A stretch of 33,561 bases of DNA from JBMOLL01 sp049325415 (GCA_049325415.1 JBMOLL010000125.1:1-33561), one strand, 5' to 3'. Counted from the stretch's first letter, positions 24,499 to 32,894 are shown. Made by a program: numbers and translations. Notes: generated by a model from the letters alone, not told the origin.

Positions 24499-25383
24499 AT
24501 GCAAAAGAATATTTTGGATTCGGAACTGATCCTTAACCCGGATGGCAGTATCTATCACCTTCACCTGAAACCTGAGGATCTGGCAGATACTGTTTTCCTT
24601 GTAGGTGATCCGGACCGGGTAAAACTGATCTCCAGGAAATTTGATGAAATGGAGGTGCAGGTCAGGAACCGCGAGTTTGCCACCCATACCGGCTATTATT
24701 ACGGGACCCGTATCTCCGTTGTATCTACAGGGATAGGTACGGATAACATCGACATCGTACTCTCGGAACTCGATGCCCTGGCCAATATTGATTTTCAAAC
24801 CCGGACTGAAAAGAAAGAGAAAAGAAAGCTGAAGTTCATCAGGCTGGGTACAAGCGGTGCCCTGCAGCAGGAAATCGTTCCCGGATCGTTTGTTTTCTCC
24901 CAGATCGCGGGAGGGCTTGACGGACTAATACATTTTTACCAGGATGGGATCAAGGTAAGTGACCCGATCCTTACCCGTCAGTTCATGGAACTTACAGGCT
25001 GGGACCAGCGCAGGCCGGAACCCTATTTTGTGGAGGCATCCCGTCCCCTGTCAGAACTACTTATGCGCGGAGGGATCTTTTCCGGAATCACACTCTCCGC
25101 ACCCGGGTTTTACGGACCCCAGGGCCGTTCACTACGTCTGCAGGCCATTGATCCGAAAATCAACGAGAAGATCCTTAATTTCCGCTATAACGAACTTCAG
25201 ATCACCAATTACGAAATGGAGAGTTCCGCACTGTACGGATTATCAAGAATGCTCGGACACGAAGCTGTTACCCTCTGCGTGGCTATTGCCAACCGCGTGA
25301 CCGGTCAGTTCATCAAGGACTATAAACCGGCTATCAAACAATTGATTTACTATGCACTGAATGCTGTAAGCGGCAAAGAATGA
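24499..25383 (+). CDS. Nucleoside phosphorylase (uridine phosphorylase-like)
   Basis: A 294-residue PNP/UDP-family enzyme that splits nucleosides with phosphate, probably for uridine salvage. Motifs: VFLVGDPDRVKLIS (phosphate site), STGIGTDNIDIVLSEL, FIRLGTSGALQ, and the ribose/base-binding ITNYEMESSALYGL with the key Glu-Met-Glu. A strict assignment to uridine over purine substrates is not possible by eye. It overlaps the next gene by four bases (ATGA), so the two proteins are made together. A promoter box lies 24 bases upstream. Confidence 0.92.
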   Translation: MQKNILDSELILNPDGSIYHLHLKPEDLADTVFLVGDPDRVKLISRKFDEMEVQVRNREFATHTGYYYGTRISVVSTGIGTDNIDIVLSELDALANIDFQTRTEKKEKRKLKFIRLGTSGALQQEIVPGSFVFSQIAGGLDGLIHFYQDGIKVSDPILTRQFMELTGWDQRRPEPYFVEASRPLSELLMRGGIFSGITLSAPGFYGPQGRSLRLQAIDPKINEKILNFRYNELQITNYEMESSALYGLSRMLGHEAVTLCVAIANRVTGQFIKDYKPAIKQLIYYALNAVSGKE

Positions 25384-26270
25384 GGTATACCCTGAACGAA
25401 CTCGACGCCCTGCTCAGGCTGCTGGAAGACCCCCACAGCGAGGTCTTTACCGCAGTATATGAGAAGCTGATCAATCTGGGGGATGATATTACCTCCAGGC
25501 TTGAGCAGCGCTGGGAAGAGACTTCGAATCAGCTGGTCCAGGAAAGGATTGAGAACATTCTGCGGGAGATCCAGCATAACCAGGTGATCAGAGAGCTGAA
25601 AAGCTGGAAACAGGGTGGAGCGGCCAATCTCCTTTACGGGGCTTTCCTTGTGGCCAGGGTGCAATATCCCGACCTTCAGTATGATCAGCTCAATATTAAA
25701 GTAGAAGAGTTCAAGAGGGATGTATGGCTGGAACTGAACGACCATCTCACCGCCCTTGAGAAGGTCAGGGTAATGAATTTTGTTTTTTTCAACCTGAACA
25801 AGATTATCAAGCCGGCGAACAACAAGCTCTCTCCCCAGCATTTCCTGATTAATCACCTGCTGGATACCCGAAACGGCAGTGCCATCCTGATCGGACTATT
25901 GTACGGAGAGGTGGCCCGCAGGCTGGAGATCCCTGTTTTCGGGGTAAGTCTGCCCGGAAATTACCTGCTTTGTTACCAGGAAGATTCCTTCCCTGATGAT
26001 CCGGATGGCATCCACTTTTACATTAACCCGGCAGGTAACGGTGGAATATCCGGAAGAAAAGCCATTGAGGCCTTTTACAACAACCAGAAGATCCTGGTTT
26101 CACCGGATGAATACCGGCCGTGCGGAAACATTCAGACCTTGATTCACCTGATCCGTCAGCTCGATGCAAGTTACCTGGCAGCGGGCATACCAGACAAGCA
26201 GGATTACCTGAAAAATCTTTTAAGGGTTCTTAAGCCGGAGTTCAGCCCGTTGGACGAGCAACAGGAGTAG
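25380..26270 (+). CDS. SirB1-like transglutaminase-fold protein
   Basis: A 296-residue protein. The N-terminal ~90 residues are helical and HEAT-like (LRLLEDPHSEVFTAVYEKL, QERIENILREIQ). Then comes a transglutaminase-like region (about 115-215: KVRVMNFVFFNLNKI, SPQHFLINHLLDTRNGSAILIGLLYGEVARRLEIPVFGVSLPG) and a C-terminal helical tail with repeat-like character (ASYLAAGIPDKQDYL). The fold is shared with transglutaminases, but no catalytic Cys is seen at the helix, and the usual GHF histidine is Asn (GNYLL), so enzymatic activity is doubtful. It is coupled to the phosphorylase by ATGA overlap and ends 5 bases from the convergent epimerase stop. Confidence 0.82.
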   Translation: MRYTLNELDALLRLLEDPHSEVFTAVYEKLINLGDDITSRLEQRWEETSNQLVQERIENILREIQHNQVIRELKSWKQGGAANLLYGAFLVARVQYPDLQYDQLNIKVEEFKRDVWLELNDHLTALEKVRVMNFVFFNLNKIIKPANNKLSPQHFLINHLLDTRNGSAILIGLLYGEVARRLEIPVFGVSLPGNYLLCYQEDSFPDDPDGIHFYINPAGNGGISGRKAIEAFYNNQKILVSPDEYRPCGNIQTLIHLIRQLDASYLAAGIPDKQDYLKNLLRVLKPEFSPLDEQQE

Positions 26271-26275
26271 CAGAT

Positions 26276-27331
26276 TCAGACGCGGTAATAATCCCTGTAC
26301 CAGGCAATAAATTTGGCAACCCCCTGCTCAAGAGGTGTGGAAGGCCGGTAGTCAAAATCGCTGGCCAGCGTTGAGACATCCGCCCAGGTTTTTTCGACAT
26401 CACCGGGTTGCATGGGTTCCATATTCAGGATTGCTTTCCGACCGGTTTCATTTTCAATGGCCTTAACGAAATCCATCAGGGATACGGGGGTGCTGTTACC
26501 GATATTGTATATCCTGTAGGGCGCCGAGGATGAGGAAGGATCGGGCGTTACCGGATCCCATGCCGGATCGGGGGCTGAAGGCTTTTCGACCATTCGGCAG
26601 ATCCCGTTCACAATATCATCCACATAGGTAAAATCCCGTTCCATCCGTCCATAATTAAACAAACTGATGGCTTCGCCGGAAAGGATGGCGCGGGTAAAAA
26701 TAAAAAGGGCCATATCGGGTCTTCCCCATGGACCATATACGGTAAAGAAGCGGAGGCCTGTGGTCGGCAAACCAAAAAGGTGGCTGTAGGTATGGGCCAT
26801 CAGTTCATTGCTTTTCTTGCTGGTGGCATAAAGACTAACCGGATGATCCACCCTGTCGTTTACTGAAAAGGGCATCGACTTATTCAAGCCATAAACGCTG
26901 CTGCTGCTGGCATAGATGAGCGAAGATACGCCTGTGTGCCTGCATGCTTCCAGAATATTCAGGAAACCGGTGATATTACTTGAGATATAGGTCTCAGGAT
27001 GGGTCAGACTGTATCGAACCCCGGCCTGGGCAGCCAGGTTAACCACCAGGTCGAAGGAACTTTCACGAAAGAGCTCCCTCATCCTGTCACCATCCTCCAG
27101 CCCCAGCTTTATAAATGAATAAGCCGGATGGAGATTGCTTCTCACCATCCGGCCTTCTTTTATACTTTCCCTGGGAATGCCGGCTACGCCGAGCCGGTCG
27201 TACTTCAGGTAAAGGTCGTAGTAATCATTGATATTGTCCAGTCCGGTGACTTCATATCCCAGTTCCAGTAATCTGGAAGCCAGGTGAAAGCCAATAAAAC
27301 CTGCAGTACCCGTGACCAGGACTTTCTTCAT
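26276..27331 (-). CDS. NAD-dependent sugar-nucleotide epimerase (UDP-glucuronate 4-epimerase-like)
   Basis: An extended SDR enzyme of 351 residues that probably interconverts UDP-glucuronate and UDP-galacturonate for polysaccharide synthesis. The Rossmann motif TGTAGFIG is at 7-14, the catalytic region is YASSSSVYG with Y168 and K172 in YATSKK, and the sugar-binding RFFTVYGPWGRPDMALF is the signature of the CapI/GAE subgroup. The substrate is inferred from similarity only. Its ATG overlaps the rny stop by one base (TAATG), so it is translated from the rny message. That is an unusual pairing of an RNA-decay gene with a sugar epimerase. No other glycan genes are nearby. Confidence 0.9.
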   Translation of the reverse strand: MKKVLVTGTAGFIGFHLASRLLELGYEVTGLDNINDYYDLYLKYDRLGVAGIPRESIKEGRMVRSNLHPAYSFIKLGLEDGDRMRELFRESSFDLVVNLAAQAGVRYSLTHPETYISSNITGFLNILEACRHTGVSSLIYASSSSVYGLNKSMPFSVNDRVDHPVSLYATSKKSNELMAHTYSHLFGLPTTGLRFFTVYGPWGRPDMALFIFTRAILSGEAISLFNYGRMERDFTYVDDIVNGICRMVEKPSAPDPAWDPVTPDPSSSSAPYRIYNIGNSTPVSLMDFVKAIENETGRKAILNMEPMQPGDVEKTWADVSTLASDFDYRPSTPLEQGVAKFIAWYRDYYRV

Positions 27332-28905
27332 TATTTGGCAAAACTGATAGCCCTGGTTTCCCGTATTACGGTGATCTTAACCTGACCAGGATAGGTCATC
27401 TCATCCTGGATCTTTTTGGCGATATCGTAAGAGAGGTTTTCAGCTTCCTTATCGGAGACTTTTTCACTGCCCACAATCACCCTCAGTTCGCGGCCTGCCT
27501 GGATCGCATAGGTTTTCATAACACCCGGGTACGACAGGGCAAGGTTTTCGAGTTCCTTCAGACGCTTGATATAGGACTCCACCACTTCCCTCCTAGCACC
27601 CGGACGGGCACCCGAAATGGCGTCACATACCTGGACGATCGGTGCAATGAGGGTGGTCATCTCCACTTCGTCGTGGTGAGAGCCGATGGCATTGCATACT
27701 TCTGGTTTTTCCTTGAATTTTTCTGCCAGTTTCATACCGAAGACAGCATGTGGCATTTCCGGTTCATCGTCCGGAACTTTTCCGATATCATGCAAAAGAC
27801 CGGCCCTTCTGGCCAGTTTGGCATTCAAACCGAGTTCGGAAGCCATGATGGCACAGAGGTTTGCCACTTCCCTGGAGTGCTGCAGCAGGTTTTGTCCGTA
27901 GGATGAGCGGTATTTCATCTTACCTACCATCCGGATCAGTTCGGGATGCAAGCCGTGAATACCCAGATCGATGGCTGTCCTTTTACCGATCTCAATAATT
28001 TCCTCTTCGATCTGTTTGCGGGTTTTTTCCACGACTTCCTCGATTCTGGCAGGATGGATCCGGCCATCAGTCACCAGCTGATGCAGTGCCAGCCGCGCAA
28101 TTTCACGCCTTACAGGGTCGAAGGCAGAGAGAATGATGGCTTCGGGAGTATCGTCGACCACCACTTCAACACCGGTGGCGGCCTCGAGCGCCCGGATGTT
28201 CCTTCCTTCACGTCCGATGATGCGGCCTTTCATTTCATCCGACTCGATATGGAATACCGTCACGGAGTTTTCAATGGCCGATTCGGTTGCTACACGCTGG
28301 ATGGTTTCCACAACCACTTTTTTCGCTTCCTTGTTGGCAGTCATCTTGGCCTCGTCCATAATTTCATTGATATAGGACATGGCTTCCGTCTTGGCTTCTT
28401 CGCGGAGTGATTCGATCAGTTGCGATTTAGCTTCCTCGGCCGAAAGGTTAGAGATTTTTTCCAGTTGTTCAACCTGCAGTTTATGAGAGCGTTCCAGCTC
28501 TTCCTGCTTTTTCTCCACCAGTTCTATCTGAAGGTTCAGGTTTTCGCGTACAGCGTCCGCTTCGCTTTTCTTCCGCTGCACCTCTTCCAGTTTCTGAGAT
28601 ATGGTGAACTCCCTTTGTTTCAGTGCATTTTCACGCTGGAGCATCTTATTGTTCTTTTCATTGATCACCTTTTCATGTTCAGCTTTCAGCTGCAGAAAAC
28701 GCTCCTTTGCCTGAAGCATCTTCTTCTGCTTGATCATTTCGGCTTCTGCTTCAGCTTCCTTTAAAAGAACTTCATTTTTATTTTTCGTAATAGCTCCAAG
28801 AACCATATAACCTGTAAAAACACCAATCAAAAGGGTTGCTCCCCCGATAACAAGGTACCACGTATAAACAAATTGCAGTACCGGAAAATTCATTAACAGT
28901 TCCAT
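27331..28905 (-). CDS. rny: Ribonuclease Y
   Basis: Membrane-anchored endoribonuclease that starts mRNA decay. It has 524 residues: an N-terminal membrane helix (about 14-37), a long charged coiled coil (about 40-190), a KH RNA-binding domain with the loop GRIIGREGRNIR (227-238), and an HD phosphohydrolase domain with H372-D373 in LLHDIGKV. This order is the full RNase Y architecture. It lies downstream of zapA and the probable 6S RNA gene on the same strand, the arrangement expected in Bacteroidota. The epimerase gene follows with a one-base overlap. Confidence 0.97.
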   Translation of the reverse strand: MELLMNFPVLQFVYTWYLVIGGATLLIGVFTGYMVLGAITKNKNEVLLKEAEAEAEMIKQKKMLQAKERFLQLKAEHEKVINEKNNKMLQRENALKQREFTISQKLEEVQRKKSEADAVRENLNLQIELVEKKQEELERSHKLQVEQLEKISNLSAEEAKSQLIESLREEAKTEAMSYINEIMDEAKMTANKEAKKVVVETIQRVATESAIENSVTVFHIESDEMKGRIIGREGRNIRALEAATGVEVVVDDTPEAIILSAFDPVRREIARLALHQLVTDGRIHPARIEEVVEKTRKQIEEEIIEIGKRTAIDLGIHGLHPELIRMVGKMKYRSSYGQNLLQHSREVANLCAIMASELGLNAKLARRAGLLHDIGKVPDDEPEMPHAVFGMKLAEKFKEKPEVCNAIGSHHDEVEMTTLIAPIVQVCDAISGARPGARREVVESYIKRLKELENLALSYPGVMKTYAIQAGRELRVIVGSEKVSDKEAENLSYDIAKKIQDEMTYPGQVKITVIRETRAISFAK

Positions 28906-28926
28906 AGATTTTCCATTTTATAGTAT

Positions 28927-29127
28927 AAAAAAACCCGCACGTTTCCCCAAGATTTTAAGAAACCCCTGTACGGAATTTCTGGAGATGCCGATATATGTTG
29001 AACTTCCAATGACCACCGGAGCAGTCTTCCGGTAAACCGGAAGTAAGGCCTGTCCTTCATTAACCGAGCTTATCCCCAATTTTGTAAATGTTGAGTTCCA
29101 AAAATGGTTGAAGAAACTATGCGGGCA
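28927..29127 (-). ncRNA. ssrS: Probable 6S RNA (SsrS), between zapA and rny
   Basis: The zapA-rny gap on the minus strand folds by eye into one long rod. The 5' end GCCCGCA (around 29121-29127) pairs with the 3' end TGCGGGT (around 28933-28939), directly followed by seven T, a built-in terminator. Next, GTTTC pairs with GAAAC, then TTCAA with GGGTT and TTTTTGGAA with the AAAATTCTT strand opposite. A wider unpaired middle follows, and the apex is a perfect 7-bp hairpin CTTCCGG-TTTA-CCGGAAG (29026-29043), almost exactly central. Length ~200 nt, a long-range 5'/3' closing stem, a central bubble and zapA as neighbour are all traits of 6S RNA, which mimics an open promoter to bind RNA polymerase. 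I have not run a covariance model. Confidence 0.7.
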
Positions 29128-29166
29128 AACTCTTTATTTAAAGAACGCGATTACTCTTAAACTCTT

Positions 29167-29457
29167 TTACTCTTTGTTCAGCAGGGCATCCAGTTCACGA
29201 TTGATTGCCTGCAGATCACCCTCCAAAGATACAAAATCTTTCTGATCTTCGCAATCCAAAAGTTTAATTACAAACTGAAGTGCTGCCATTGCCATAAAAT
29301 CCTGAGAATCCTTATCATTATACCTCTGTTTATACTGTAGGATCCTTTCATTGATCATCCTGGCAGCCTTTCTGATCTTTTCCTCTTCGCTGCTGTCTAT
29401 CTTGAGGGGATAAAACCGCTCAGCAATCTGTACCTTTATAGCCAGTTTTTCGCTCAT
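29167..29457 (-). CDS. zapA: Cell division protein ZapA
   Basis: ZapA bundles FtsZ filaments at the division ring. It has 96 residues with an N-terminal head (LAIKVQIAERFYPLKID) and a C-terminal helix that dimerises (MINERILQYKQRYNDKDSQDFMAMAALQFVIKLL). Family length and residue pattern match. It begins 9 bases after a coiled-coil gene on the same strand and is followed by the 6S RNA and rny. There is no real SD; GGGGAG lies too close to the ATG to serve. Confidence 0.92.
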   Translation of the reverse strand: MSEKLAIKVQIAERFYPLKIDSSEEEKIRKAARMINERILQYKQRYNDKDSQDFMAMAALQFVIKLLDCEDQKDFVSLEGDLQAINRELDALLNKE

Positions 29458-29466
29458 CTCCCCTGT

Positions 29467-29760
29467 TTATCTGTTTAAAAGAGCAATACATTTATCAATT
29501 TCCCGCACAATCCTGTTGATTTTTAACCTGGCTTCGTGAGCATCCGGGCTCTCAGCCAGAAAAGCTTTTGCTAATTTAATCGTGCTGTTTTTTTGCTCCA
29601 GTTCTTCTATTTTTTTTTGTTTCTGTTTTAGTTTCTGTTCAAGCTCCTCGTTTGCTGACTTCAGCCGGTTGTTTTCCTCTACCTGACTTTCGAGGCGTTC
29701 GGCAACTGCCTTAACCTTACGCTTCATGTCAACAATGATATAGAGCTGTTCAGCATTCAT
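29467..29760 (-). CDS. Small coiled-coil protein upstream of zapA, function unknown
   Basis: A 97-residue protein that is almost entirely predicted coiled coil: heptad-like Leu/Ile/Val spacing from about residue 8 to 62 (VKAVAERLESQVEENNRLK, ANEELEQKLKQKQKKIEEL), then a short segment AKAFLAESPDAHEARLKINRIVREIDKCIALLNR. No signal peptide or membrane segment. I believe a short coiled-coil gene commonly precedes zapA in Bacteroidota, but I cannot name a family. Its size and neighbour suggest a ZapA partner like ZapB, an inference from context only. A perfect TATATTTG promoter box lies 22 bases upstream. It contains an A9 run in the coding strand (29610-29618). Confidence 0.8.
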   Translation of the reverse strand: MNAEQLYIIVDMKRKVKAVAERLESQVEENNRLKSANEELEQKLKQKQKKIEELEQKNSTIKLAKAFLAESPDAHEARLKINRIVREIDKCIALLNR

Positions 29761-29781
29761 TTAAGTGAGGTATATTGTTCA

Positions 29782-29789
29782 CAAATATA
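29782..29789 (-). promoter_or_regulatory. Putative -7 box of the coiled-coil-zapA operon (TATATTTG)
   Basis: Perfect TAnnTTTG on the minus strand, 22 bases before the coiled-coil gene's ATG. No TTTG -33 element at 19-21 bases. Confidence 0.5.
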
Positions 29790-30042
29790 AAATGGATTTT
29801 TTATAATCCCATTTTCTGCTACAGAAAGTTTTCACTTGCCCCTACGATCCGGCAAATAAATTTCCCGATCTCCGTAAGGCGCTCGTTTACGGGGTTTTCG
29901 TAAAAAGGAAAGCCGCCTGTCCCCTGCCCTTTCCTTCTGATCTGTGATCCAATGGTGCAGTAAAGAAGCAGTTTTCCGGCGACCTATGAAAAAATCGGGA
30001 TAATTTGGAATCTCTGTTTTTCCATATTCCGTGAATAAATCA

Positions 30043-30050
30043 TAGTTTTG
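30043..30050 (+). promoter_or_regulatory. Putative -7 box of the M23 peptidase operon (TAGTTTTG)
   Basis: Perfect TAnnTTTG, 24 bases before ATG 30074, with a T-rich stretch at the -33 position (30017-30021) rather than a clear TTTG. Confidence 0.5.
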
Positions 30051-30073
30051 GAATTCGAAAACGGTGTTTGATT

Positions 30074-31786
30074 ATGAGACGGATCTTGATACTTCTTCTG
30101 ATTTCTTTTTTTATTCCGGATTCCCCGGCACAGGATCTGCCTGTATTTGATCCGCCCATGAAAATCCCGCTGTATCTGTCGGGCAATTTCGGAGAGATCA
30201 GGCCCGATCATCCCCATTCCGGCATTGATATTAAAACACAGGGAGTTACAGGACAGAAAGTCTACGCTGCCGCCGATGGATATATTTCGAGGATCAAGGT
30301 ACAGTCGGGTGGATACGGGTATTCATTATATATCGATCATCCGGGAGGTTACACCACGCAGTATGGCCATCTCGACAGCTACAGGTCTGATATTGAAAAC
30401 TATGTTAAGAACATCCAGTATGCCCGACAGTCGTTTTCAGTGGATATCTACCCGGCACCGGGTGAACTGAAGGTTAGCCGCGGCGATTTTATAGGCTATT
30501 CGGGAAACTCCGGCAGTTCGGCTGGCCCGCACCTCCACTTTGAGATCAGGACCACGGCCGACCAGCAGCCCACAAACGTCCTCCTTTACCATCTTCCTGT
30601 TAAGGATGCGACAGCTCCGAAATTCAGCAATGTGGCAATTTACCCGGTCAGCGAAGAAAGCCAGGTAGCAGGGTCGAGGAAAAAACTGATCCTGCCGGTG
30701 GTGTCGGACGGCAAAACAGGCAGCCTGCAAAATAATAAGGTTATTGGGGTTTCGGGGGATTTTGGGGTCGGCGCCGAAGTATTCGATTTCCTGGACGGAA
30801 GCAGCAACCGTTGCGGTGTATACAGCCTGGAGCTGCAGCTCGACGGCGAGGTGATCTTCCGCTCGGTGATGGACCGCTTTACTTTTGCTGAGAGTCGTTA
30901 TATCAATGCCCATGCCGATTACGCAGAAATTGTCGACCGCAACATGAAGATCCACCGGCTTTACCGGCTTCCGAACGACCGTTTCTCTATATACGATCAT
31001 CTTGTTAACGATGGGATCATTCGTCTCGACGACAGTCTTGTACATACTCTGAGTATCCGGGCCTCGGATGTGGCCGGGAACCGCTCCGGAATTGATTTCC
31101 AGGTAAAGAATGTCCCGGCCAGACCCACTGTGGCCGGTATCAATACCGAAGACAGGCAACTGATGTCCTGGAAAGAGCTGAACGAATACAATGCTGATGG
31201 CATTTTTGTAAGGATTCCGGCCCGCAGTCTTTACAACGATATCACCTTCAGCTGCGAGCGAGAGACCAGGGAGAAAGGCTATTATTCCGACTGGTACAGC
31301 GTTCACCGCAGAGAGGAGGCACTTCATAACCCGATGTTATTGAAGATCAAAGCCGAAGGATTGCCGGAGGAACTGTATCAGAGGGCGTTGATTGTGGAAA
31401 AGGACGCTAAGAATCGCATTGTTGCCATCGGCGGTGAACGCGAAGGGGCATTCATCGCTGTAAAAGTCAGTCATTTTGGAAAATTCGCCGTTGCGATAGA
31501 TACGCTTGCACCTGTGATCAACCCGGTAAATATTACAGCCGGTAAAAATATGCAGCAGGATCATTCGATACGTTTTACAATCAGCGATGAGCTTTCGGGA
31601 ATTGATAGTTACCGCGGTTATATCGATAATCAATGGGCCCTGTTTGCTTACGATGCAAAGAATAGCCTGCTTGTATACAAATTTGATCCGGACCGGCTGA
31701 CAAAGGGAAAGGCCCACGAACTGGAACTCTACGTCAGCGATCAGAAAGGGAATACCTCATTGTTTCACAGTACGTTTATCTGGTAG
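30074..31786 (+). CDS. Exported M23 family metallopeptidase (LytM-like)
   Basis: A 570-residue periplasmic or surface protein with a zinc endopeptidase domain that cuts peptidoglycan cross-links, or acts as a regulator if inactive. I chose ATG 30074 over TTG 30068 because it gives a clean signal peptide (MRRILILLLISFFIP, cleavage near SPAQ). The zinc site is complete: H48 and D52 in HSGIDI, H99 in QYGHL, and H153/H155 in GPHLHFE, so it is probably active. The remaining ~400 residues are beta-rich, including Ig-like segments (VHTLSIRASDVAGNRSG, IRFTISDELSGIDSY). No LysM or coiled coil. It heads a likely operon with anmK 37 bases downstream. Confidence 0.92.
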   Translation: MRRILILLLISFFIPDSPAQDLPVFDPPMKIPLYLSGNFGEIRPDHPHSGIDIKTQGVTGQKVYAAADGYISRIKVQSGGYGYSLYIDHPGGYTTQYGHLDSYRSDIENYVKNIQYARQSFSVDIYPAPGELKVSRGDFIGYSGNSGSSAGPHLHFEIRTTADQQPTNVLLYHLPVKDATAPKFSNVAIYPVSEESQVAGSRKKLILPVVSDGKTGSLQNNKVIGVSGDFGVGAEVFDFLDGSSNRCGVYSLELQLDGEVIFRSVMDRFTFAESRYINAHADYAEIVDRNMKIHRLYRLPNDRFSIYDHLVNDGIIRLDDSLVHTLSIRASDVAGNRSGIDFQVKNVPARPTVAGINTEDRQLMSWKELNEYNADGIFVRIPARSLYNDITFSCERETREKGYYSDWYSVHRREEALHNPMLLKIKAEGLPEELYQRALIVEKDAKNRIVAIGGEREGAFIAVKVSHFGKFAVAIDTLAPVINPVNITAGKNMQQDHSIRFTISDELSGIDSYRGYIDNQWALFAYDAKNSLLVYKFDPDRLTKGKAHELELYVSDQKGNTSLFHSTFIW

Positions 31787-31823
31787 GTGCCGGCGGTTCC
31801 GGAAAATATTCTGTCAGGATCGG

Positions 31824-32894
31824 ATGAAGGGAATAAACACTTATAAGGTTACCGGTTTAATGTCGGGTACTTCCCTTGATGGAACGGACCTTGCCCTTGC
31901 TGAGTTTACAGAAACTGGCAGGGAGTGGAGTTTTCGACTGGTGGTCGCAGAGACCGTTCCCTACCCGGAAGAGTTAAACCAAAGGCTGAGGGCAGCCCTG
32001 AATATGGAGAGTGCTGAACTGTTCAGGCTGAATTTTGACCTGGGCAATTATTACGGCAGGATCCTGAACAGTTTTCATGAAAAGACAGGAATTCTTCCTG
32101 ACTTCATTTCTTCCCATGGCCATACCGTATTTCACCGGCCCGACCTGGGTTATACCTTCCAGGCCGGTTCAGGTGAGCAGATTGCACTGCTTACAAATCG
32201 TCCGGTCGTCTGTGATTTCCGAACCAGGGATGTTTTGCTCGGAGGACAGGGGGCCCCACTCGTACCCATAGGTGATGAATTACTGTTCTCCCGTTACGAA
32301 TACTGTCTTAATCTTGGGGGGATTGCCAATATTTCCTACCGAAAAGAAGGCAAACGGATTGCCTGTGACCTTGTCCCGGTTAACATGGCCCTGAATTTCC
32401 TGGCAGAACTCGCAGGGATGTCGTTTGACCGGGACGGTAAACTGGCTGCGGAAGGCAGGATTGACGGGGTTTTGCTTAAGCGCCTGAACGATCTTGATTT
32501 TTATCGGATAAGCGGACCTCGTTCCCTCGGAGCCGAATGGTTCCGGAGTCAGTTCCTTCCTTTGATTTCAGATGAAAGGATTTCGTTGGCCGACCGGCTT
32601 GCTACAGTCAGCGAACATATTGCTGAACAGATAAGTAAGGAGTTGGATCTTTATCCATCGGGGAAAATGCTGGTAACCGGAGGGGGCGCCTATAATGAGA
32701 ACTTAATCCGGATCCTCGGGAACAAAACCGGGGTCAGCCTGGTTATACCCGCAAAGGAACTGGTTGAATTCAAGGAGGCCCTGGTATTTGCATTCCTTGG
32801 ACTTCTCCGGTGGAGGAATGAGATCAACTGCCTCTCCTCGGTTACCGGGGCCCGGAGTGACAGCAGCACAGGAATTATTTTTAAACCACAATAA
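31824..32894 (+). CDS. anmK: Anhydro-N-acetylmuramic acid kinase
   Basis: Phosphorylates and opens 1,6-anhydro-MurNAc, recovering peptidoglycan sugar for reuse. It has 356 residues, the normal length. Signatures: GLMSGTSLDGTDLAL at the N-terminus (phosphate loop), SSHGHTVFHRP, the sugar-site region DFRTRDVLLGGQGAPLVP, and the C-terminal VTGGGAYNENLIR (adenosine site). It follows an M23 peptidoglycan peptidase by 37 bases, so wall cleavage and sugar recovery are grouped. Murein-recycling partners such as MurQ are not in the window. It ends 7 bases before the alcohol dehydrogenase ATG. Confidence 0.96.
   Translation: MKGINTYKVTGLMSGTSLDGTDLALAEFTETGREWSFRLVVAETVPYPEELNQRLRAALNMESAELFRLNFDLGNYYGRILNSFHEKTGILPDFISSHGHTVFHRPDLGYTFQAGSGEQIALLTNRPVVCDFRTRDVLLGGQGAPLVPIGDELLFSRYEYCLNLGGIANISYRKEGKRIACDLVPVNMALNFLAELAGMSFDRDGKLAAEGRIDGVLLKRLNDLDFYRISGPRSLGAEWFRSQFLPLISDERISLADRLATVSEHIAEQISKELDLYPSGKMLVTGGGAYNENLIRILGNKTGVSLVIPAKELVEFKEALVFAFLGLLRWRNEINCLSSVTGARSDSSTGIIFKPQ

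Larger units (their letters stand above)
29761..30073. other. Intergenic region between the zapA operon and the M23 peptidase
   Basis: 313 bases between divergent genes. It holds a minus-strand -7 box (29782-29789) for the coiled-coil-zapA operon and a plus-strand -7 box (30043-30050) for the M23 peptidase. The middle has only short inverted repeats (CCGTAA/TTACGG near 29874-29897, GGAAAG/CTTTCC near 29908-29935) with no T-run. I see no gene, tRNA or mobile element in it. Confidence 0.6.

Noticed and set aside
29610..29618. A9 run in the coiled-coil gene upstream of zapA as a second slippage site
   Set aside because: It lies in a lysine-rich coiled coil, where A-runs arise from Lys/Gln codons, and there is no functional precedent for a truncated product. 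It serves as a caution that long A-runs are not unique to dnaX in this genome.
30437..31327. Long open frame of 296 codons antisense to the M23 peptidase
   Set aside because: It lies fully within a well-supported gene, its translation shows no domain, and it has atypical Cys/His-rich composition. It is a shadow of the coding frame. The same applies to long antisense frames over dnaX (11674-12450) and lptD (15028-15618).
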